Assembly (NCBI GenBank): GCA_035048815.1
Contig: JAUCBN010000016.1
Location: 8,114,501 to 8,178,500 of the forward strand
Source: Abelmoschus esculentus
Lineage: Eukaryota > Streptophyta > Magnoliopsida > Malvales > Malvaceae
DNA: 64,000 nt
Direction of reading: 5' to 3'
Part shown: positions 58,092 through 64,000 of the stretch, one piece after another
Position numbering within the stretch: position 1 is the first letter of the stretch
Layout: every line of letters begins with the position of its first letter
The notes under the pieces: generated by a model
Databases searched by the model: none
Seen by the model: only the letters and a program-made list of their open reading frames with translations
What the model was told of the DNA's origin: nothing
Position numbers and translations under genes: made by a program

Positions 58092-59559
58092 TCATGCATG
58101 TAATAAAAGTGCTATTAAGTGCAAGTGTATACATCGTCAAGTAATAAAGTGATAAGCATTTATCGAGTATTGTCTCCACAGGGATTGGTATACTTAATAT
58201 GCTACTTTTTCTCTTCTCACTCTGCAATAAAGTAAAAGACACAAATTATTGGAGTTGAATTATAACTAAGAAATCTAATTAAAATAATAAAGATAAATGA
58301 TCAAGAAATCAAGGATGGGAAAGTGGGGCAAGATCCAGTTATTTCGTATTGTAGATTCAATTGACTTGTTTATGTCCAATACAATTGCACAACACTGCTT
58401 CGACAGTACTGCAGATACCGCCTCGGCAACATTGGTGTTCCTCTTCCGCGGCAATCTCTTGCTCTTGGGCAAAGGTATCAAAGTTCAGCAAAGTTTCCGT
58501 AAGTGACTCAGCTCATCTCTGAGTCAGAATGTTGTTGATGCTCAGTCCTTGACGATACCTCTCGGCGTAAATCAAAGGTAACCACCAACCAATCCAACAT
58601 TTCTTTTAGCTGCTGAAACTCTTAACCTATCTCCTAGTGCCTCCACAAGAGTATAGGCCAAGTTAGTGTCTACAACACCGTACTTATCCCTTTCGTGAAT
58701 CTACATCTCTCGATGCTAGATAAATAGATTACTTGCAAACTTCCCTCTCGAGCTTGAATACAAGAACAAAGAATGGCAATAGGATAAGCAAAATTTGATA
58801 TTCTTATTGCATTGAAACAACAAACAAAGTAAAATATCCTCTCATAAATACTCGACAACCTTTACCTAAACCCTAGGGGACGATGGAGGAGTTTATGGCT
58901 TTCTATGAACACTTGATTTCAAGATATCTTCCTCTCTATATAGGCTATGGTTTATATAGGCTTGGCCTAGAACAATCCTATTCAAAGTAGGAATACAACT
59001 TGGAGTAAAACACAGGTTAAGTACATAAATAAAAGATCTTTATTTTATTTCCTAGTTTATTCCTATTAGGATTCTTTTCCCACGTGGCCTTTGACATTGT
59101 CTTTTCGTGTATTTCCCAGCTCTGATTTCTATGTCGCTTGTCTTAAAACATTCACCTTATTTTTCTCTTCAAATCGCCTACCATATTGACATTTACCTTT
59201 TCGGATGCTTCCGAGGCATCAATGTGTTGCCGAGGCATTAAAGTACTGTCGGGGCATTAAAGTGTTACCGAGGCATCAAAGTGCTGCCAAGGTGGGTGCT
59301 TATTTGCATTTTAGCTTCAGTTTCCAGCATCCATCTTCTTTTCTTGGCAATCCCTATGATGCAGTTTCCTGTCTTAAGAAAGAAAACCATCAAATGCATT
59401 TGTTTTATACCAAATAATAGATTAATTCATAAATTGAGTATTGAGATGCTGAAATATAGAAATAAGCAGAATTATCCAATATTACCATTAAATTTTTCCT
59501 TTACTAGCAATAATCGAGTGGGAGAATGGTATGAAAATAGGACTTTTGATCACTTATCA
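58092..59559 (-). repeat. ATH6 3' LTR
   Basis: 1468 bp; plus-strand start TCATGCATGTAATAAAAG (the partner has TGATACGTG, so the TG is mutated) and end GATCACTTATCA. TATA complement at 58952-58958. It contains a five-unit GC-rich repeat at 59204-59296. Confidence 0.85.
59204..59296. repeat. Tandem GC-rich palindromic motif, five units
   Basis: Units of about 19-20 bp with the core TGCCGAGGCATYAAA and variants (TTCCGAGGCAT, TGTCGGGGCAT, TTACCGAGGCAT, TGCCAAGGTG). Homologous LTR positions have three, one or no unit in other copies. Confidence 0.85.
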
Positions 59560-59723
59560 AATACCCATAAAATCGAACTATTGCTTGTCCTCAAGTAATG
59601 GAAAAGATAAAAAAAATTAATCGAGTGGGAAAATGATGTAAAAGATGAGGACTTTTAGGAACTCATCACACCCCCAAACTCGAACTATTGCTTGTCCTCA
59701 AGCAATGCAAAAGATAAATTTAA
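59511..59723. repeat. Duplicated LTR-end/purine-tract junction in ATH6
   Basis: The segment starting AATCGAGTGGGAGAATGG near 59511 (LTR end, then CGAACTATTGCTTGTCCTCA) is repeated from about 59616 with many small differences and a better purine tract (complement of CACCCCCAAACTCGAAC). Confidence 0.8.
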
Positions 59724-59970
59724 TTAAAGAATTTTAAAGTAATATACCGTCTTGCCTGCCGCGACAGAATTCCTTTCTTGACTCGGCCTCTTCTTGGTTC
59801 TTGGGAATTCCTCAGAACTGGACTATGAGTCTTGGTGAGTGTGTGCGTAGCTATGTCAAAGATGATTTTCTAAGTTCTAATCCTTTTTTTCAACTCAATA
59901 CTTCCGACTAAGATTTTTCTTTAATTATTTTTCTTTTCTTTTTCCAACAGTGGTATATAAATCTATATTG

Positions 59971-60121
59971 CTTGAGCCAATTTCGGGCACCTCAAGTGTT
60001 TTAGCTTTTCTTACTAGAGCCGGTGATAGGCACCTCTAGTAAGTGGGAGAAACCTAAGTCCTAGAGCCGGTCATTGGCACCTCTATGGACTAAACTAGAG
60101 TCAGTGATAGGCACCTCTAGT
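59971..60121 (-). repeat. ATH6 hairpin array
   Basis: Units at 59971-59996 (CTTGAG/CTCAAG arms), 60013-60040 (ACTAGAG/CTCTAGT), 60061-60085 (CTAGAG, imperfect) and 60094-60121 (ACTAGAG/CTCTAGT). This is the same series as in ATH4, with the same compensated change between the first and later units. Confidence 0.82.
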
Positions 60122-60960
60122 ATAAAATCTAAGCTTAAGTCCTTATTGCTTTTCAAAGAAAAGAACTTTTAAAATCAACTAAGACTAGCAGTGTTTATGT
60201 GATTTCAGGCTCATAGTCTAATCCTAAGTACTAATCCTAAGAGACCTTTCCGAATTCAAGTCTGGTGAATGGAGCATACTGCTGCGATGATAGGAGAGTA
60301 CGTTGCTGCCGAGGCAGTCTCAATAAAATTCAATAGACTAAAAAAATTGCATCATATTGAAATTGTTGTAAAGACAGAAATTAAGGCAGCAGTAGGATAA
60401 TCTGAATAACTTCCATATATGGTAGATATTTATAAGGTAGAAAATATGATCAATATACCCCCAAACTCGAGGGATGCATTGTCTTTACTTCATGTATCTA
60501 AACATAAGGCAACAGTTAAAGACAAGATAAAAATTAAGAGACAAGGAAAAGATAAACCAATTTTTAGATTTTGCGTTTGGCCTCTTCTGTATCTTGAGGG
60601 TCATCAGTTGGTGTGGAGTTTGTGGAGAAAGAAACTAAAAACTGTACTGAAAAACAATAATGAAAAAGTATGAAATAAAACGGGGGATATGAAGTTCTAG
60701 AGATGTAAACCCGCCATCACTTGCATTTGGGCAGACAACCACCTTGGCCGATTCTTAGGTGGGACATTGAGCTTGATTTCAGGACCGTGTTATGTGCTTC
60801 ATGACTTCTCCTTCTTAGGTCTCCTTCCTAAATACTGCAAAGAATATTATTAAAAACAATAAAACTAAATTGCAAGAAGTTTAAAATCTAATTCCTAAAC
60901 TAAAAACTAAAAATTAATTCCTAAAGCATAAAAGTAAATAGGGACAATGAGATAGAAATT
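60122..60960 (-). other. ATH6 region between hairpins and tail relic
   Basis: Contains purine motif 1 (complement of CCCCCAAACTCGAGGG, 60457-60475) and an acceptor-like TTCTTTGCAG on the minus strand near 60840. Otherwise AT-rich and non-coding. Confidence 0.6.
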
Positions 60961-61300
60961 TAGGTTACTGTAGGAGTGTAAATGATATATCTCCAGCAAC
61001 AACCATCTTCCCCTTTTTGAATGGAAGAGAAGTTGATGTCCCAGTCACCGTCTCCTCGTCTGGTGGTTTCTTTCTGATATATTTCTGCTCAAGGGGAGTG
61101 CTGCCGCGGCAGAGGTTGCCTTGGCAAGTCTTGTTTAGGCAGTCAATCCAAGTCTTCCTCCAAATAATTATGAATTGTTCGTTCTCTTTCTTGTCTTGGA
61201 GGATTTGCTGGATCAGCTGCTACGAATGCATCGCGGTTGTCTGCCTCGGCGGCATTCATACCAATGTTGTTTTGTTGGCCAGATCAATGCAACCCTGATT
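60961..61300 (-). pseudogene. ATH6 fused gag-start and tail relic
   Basis: On the minus strand: MNAAEADNRDAFVAADPANP, then TIHNYLEEDL, which resembles the gag start TVKDFLVEDL of ATH5. A stop follows, then LPKQDLPRQPLPRQHSP and the EQKYIRKKPPDEET-type tail shared with ATH4. The DNA of the three LPxQ repeats is the GC-rich palindromic motif. It is a deletion derivative without a complete domain. Confidence 0.6.
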
Positions 61301-61371
61301 AGTTTAGATATTTTTTAAATTTTTTTTATAAAACTAAATGTGAGAAAATAAAGGTAACAAAATTTAGTTGT

Positions 61372-61392
61372 CAATCCCCAGCAATGGCGCTA
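61372..61392 (-). promoter_or_regulatory. ATH6 primer-binding site, tRNA-Asp type
   Basis: In sense TAGCGCCATTGCTGGGGATT, a slightly mutated tRNA-Asp complement, six bases from the LTR edge. Confidence 0.75.
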
Positions 61393-61398
61393 AAAATT

Positions 61399-62280
61399 TG
61401 ATACGTGTAATAAAAGCGCAATTAAATGTAAGTGTACACGTCGTCAAGTAATAAAGTGATAAGCATTTATCGAGTATCGTCTCCACAGGGATTAGTATAC
61501 TTAATATGCTATCTTTTCTCTTCTCACTCTGCAATAAAATAAAAGACACGAATTATTGGAGTTGAATTATAACTAAGAAAACTAATTAAAACAATAAAGA
61601 TAAATGATCAAGAAATCAAGGATGGGAAAGTGGGGCAAGATCCAGTTGTGTCGTATTGTGGATTTAATTGACTTGTTTCTATCTAATACAATTGCATAAC
61701 ACTGCTTCGATAGTACTGTAGATACCGCCTCGGCAACATTGGTGTTCCTCTTCCGCGGCAATCTCTTACTCTTGGGTAGAGGTATCAAAGTTCAGCAAAG
61801 TGTACGTAAGTAACTCAGCTTATCTCTGAGTCAGAGTGCTGTTGATGCCCAGTCCTTGACGATACCTCTCGGCGTAAATCAAAGGTAACCACCAACCAAT
61901 CCAACACTTCTTTTAGCTGCTGAAACTCTTAACCTATCTCCTAGTGCCTTCACAAGAGTATAGGCTGAGTTAGTGTCTACGACACCGTACTTATCCCTTT
62001 TATGAATCTACACCTTTCGATGCTAGATAAATAGATTACTTGCAAACTTCCCTCTCGAGCTTGAATACAAGAACAAAGAATGACAATAGGATAAGCAAAC
62101 TTTGATATTCTTATTGCATTGAAACAAGAAACAAAGTAAAATATCCTCTCACAAATAATCAAAAACCTTTACCTAAACCCTAGGGGGCGATGGAGGAGTT
62201 TATGGTTTTCTATGAACACTTGATTTCAAGATATCTTCCTCTCTACATAAGCTATGGTTTATATTGGCTTGGCCTAGAAG
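61399..62280 (-). repeat. ATH6 5' LTR, truncated
   Basis: Starts TGATACGTGTAATAAAAG and matches 58092-58975, ending at GGCTTGGCCTAGAA. The last about 0.6 kb is missing at the junction with ATH7. Confidence 0.85.
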
Positions 62281-62361
62281 AATGCTTCTTCTCTTCCACA
62301 CTTCTTTTCTACTACCATCACTCTATAGAAATTTATCCTCCACTTTTCCACAAACAAAAAT

Positions 62362-63861
62362 ATGGCTACCACAAGACAACCCGCTGCCGGAGCAGAAAAG
62401 TTCAAACGATTTTCTACACCGGTATTCGAGCATGAATACGAGAGAAATTTCAAAAATTGAAAGATATGGGAGGAGAAGGTTTTCATTGCACCGATGAAGG
62501 GGATCTGGTCCTGAAAGCATTCATACTGTCAAAAATTACCATCCAACAATGGTAGCAATTTGCAAAACAACTAGATCCGGCGAATATCGAATGGGTTCGC
62601 AAATTCTATGCCCACACCTTGTGCCTAACAACCCATACACATATATGCGAGGATGGGCAATTCCAGTGGCCGACATCACTATTAAAGCCTACTTCGGCCT
62701 CTATATTGATAATAACAAACACGCAGAGTTCATAGCCGCCCTGACGGCCGGAGACTACAAGTAGATAAAGGCAGAATTATGTTTGTCAGACACCAAATAG
62801 AATACGGGTAAATACCATGGATCCATCAGCCGTCGAGATCTCTGACCAGAGGCAAAGCTCTACAATATGTTCATCAAAAGAAATTTGATGCCCACATCTC
62901 ATAACCAAACAATGGATAGACCACGCCTAACACTCATCCACTCTATCATCCATAATAAAAGGATTGATATCGGCAACATCATCAGCGAACAAATATTTGA
63001 TTACGCCACCAATGAAAGAGGTATTCTTGTTTTCCCTTGCTTAATTACTGCTTTGAGAAATCTAGAAAGGGTTCCAAACATGCCCCTGGATACCTACACA
63101 CCGAGACGTATGGGCTGAATACGGGAGATTTACATGAAGAGGATGCAAGTGGAAGAAGTTGTTCCATAAGCCTTCATTCCCCCACAGCTGATGCGACACC
63201 CGCTAAGGTTGGTCAATAAGCAGACCAAATCGAAAATGCACCAGCATGAATCCTAGAAATCCTATAGAAGATGGAGAGAAGGTAGCTGGCCTTCATGAAC
63301 TATATTAAGGAGTTCAACAACGCCATCATCACCACTATCCGAGAAGAACTCCCTTCATGCATGACTGTATTCCCTGATTTCATAGTCGAACTCTCCACAT
63401 CTCAACCTTCCCCTACTACACCCACTGCTTCAACCATTGTCCCAGTTTCCCCCGTTGCCATAACTGTTGCAACCGCAATTAAACCACTTTCAACAGACTC
63501 AGTATTCGAGTTCCTCAAAATGGACTCCACCAATAGAGGAGCTACAACGAAACATTAAACAATATTTACATGGAGTGACTCCAAAGAAGATCTGATGAGC
63601 CAACTTCAAGCTACGGATAAATTTATTGCTTTAACACAAGGAGGACAAAAAAGAAAAGCAACCACCTCATGTCTGATCAATCTGGACACAGAGTACAAAT
63701 CGGTGCAAGATCCCACTCTCACTCACAGCCAACCACACCGCTCGGCCGAAAAGACAATGGTGATCCTGCCGAAGCCAGCCATCGAGCAGCCGCCTAAAAC
63801 CCGCTGTAAACTCCTCATTGCGAGTGACTCTGATGATTTTTTAGGGTCCGTAGAATTTTAA
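62362..63861 (+). pseudogene. Extra 3' ORF of ATH7, most complete copy (broken)
   Basis: ATG at 62362 (MATTRQPAAGAEKFKRFSTP). Shared blocks: EWVRKFYAHT-like, IKAYFGLYIDNNKHAEFIAA, IKAELCLSDT-like, KLYNMFIKRNLMPTSHNQTM, LTLIHSIIHNKRIDIGNIIS and FDYATNERGILVFPCLITAL. Beyond these, where the other copies are cut, it has a Pro/Thr/Ser-rich linker (about 63395-63500), QGGQKRKATTS and an acidic end IASDSDDFLGSVEF with TAA at 63859-63861. Full length would be near 500 codons. Frameshifts and stops occur near 62456, 62762 and 63116. No signal peptide or membrane helix is visible, which argues against an envelope glycoprotein. Its basic and acidic C-terminal patches would suit a nucleic-acid- or chromatin-binding protein, but this is speculation. 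Confidence 0.72.
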
Positions 63862-64000
63862 GGGTGGTAGTTTTTTTTAACTTCTATTTTCTTTTAATTT
63901 TTGGTTATTTTTTTCTATTTTTTCTATTACTTATCCATGCATTGAGGATAATGCATCTCTCGAGTTTGGGGAGCATTTGTCTAATTTTGTAATATGTAAT
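63862..64000 (+). promoter_or_regulatory. ATH7 3' flank with purine motif 1
   Basis: T-rich stretch after the ORF stop, then a TGCATTGAGGATAATGCA stem-loop and TCGAGTTTGGGGAGC. It shows that the extra ORF ends just before motif 1. Confidence 0.65.

Larger units (their letters stand above)
58092..62280 (-). mobile_element. ATH6: strongly deleted Athila element inserted in ATH5
   Basis: Left LTR 58092-59559, internal part of 1.8 kb, right LTR 61399-62280 truncated. The internal part keeps the primer site, a few gag codons fused to a short tail, purine motif 1, hairpins and purine tract 2. No protease, RT or integrase. The structure resembles ATH4 but the deletion joins differ. Confidence 0.85.
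62281..64000 (+). mobile_element. ATH7: 3' fragment of an Athila-like element with the extra ORF
   Basis: Begins about 80 bp before the ATG of the extra ORF and ends at the window edge just after purine motif 1 (63945-63977: TGCATTGAGGATAATGCA hairpin, then TCGAGTTTGGGG). Gag, pol and LTRs are not in the window. It cannot be the rest of ATH5 because both contain the start of the ORF. Confidence 0.75.

Overview
This window is repeat-rich plant nuclear DNA. Almost every base that can be explained belongs to an LTR retrotransposon, and I found no convincing host gene, tRNA or rRNA. A eudicot is likely: there are several Athila-type Ty3/gypsy elements with an extra ORF beside pol, a Tat/Ogre-type element carrying a DUF7745-like ORF and a tRNA-Arg-type primer site, degenerate gypsy LTRs, and one Ty1/copia element. 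All coding regions are broken, mostly by changes of the C-to-T/G-to-A kind, as expected of old methylated heterochromatin such as pericentromeric DNA. The species cannot be named from the sequence.

Layout, with my own labels. OG1 (Ogre/Tat-like, minus) occupies 1-4998 and runs off the left edge; its LTR cuts ATH1. ATH1 (Athila-like, minus, 4999-8946) keeps gag, protease and an extra ORF but has no RT, RNase H or integrase. GYP1 (another gypsy family, minus) contributes an LTR at 8947-12012 and a relic of the pol end. It was split by ATH2 (Athila, minus, 12224-31151, target duplication TTAGT), which was itself split inside gag by ATH3 (Athila, plus, 18904-28282, target duplication CAAAC). From 31157 to 37493 lies degenerate AT-rich gypsy-derived DNA with a large direct repeat. 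ATH4 (deleted Athila, minus, 37494-49890) carries COP1 (copia, plus, 37932-45352) inside its left LTR. GYP-type LTR fragments fill 49896-53221. ATH5 (plus, 53222-58091) has the same gag-protease-extra-ORF plan as ATH1. ATH6 (minus, 58092-62280) interrupts the extra ORF of ATH5. ATH7 (plus, 62281-64000) is the 3' part of another element with the extra ORF.

The Athila copies fall into two kinds. ATH2 and ATH3 have gag-PR-RT-RH-INT, keep a gag zinc knuckle (partial in ATH2) and lack the extra ORF. ATH1 and ATH5 lack RT-RH-INT and the knuckle but carry the extra ORF behind a shared TATA-containing leader. This looks like a non-autonomous lineage propagated by pol-bearing relatives. The Athila 3' regions also share an array of short hairpins with compensatory stem changes, lying between two hairpin-plus-purine-tract motifs. 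A GC-rich palindromic micro-motif is scattered through nearly all copies with variable copy number. I regard these as the most interesting signals in the window.
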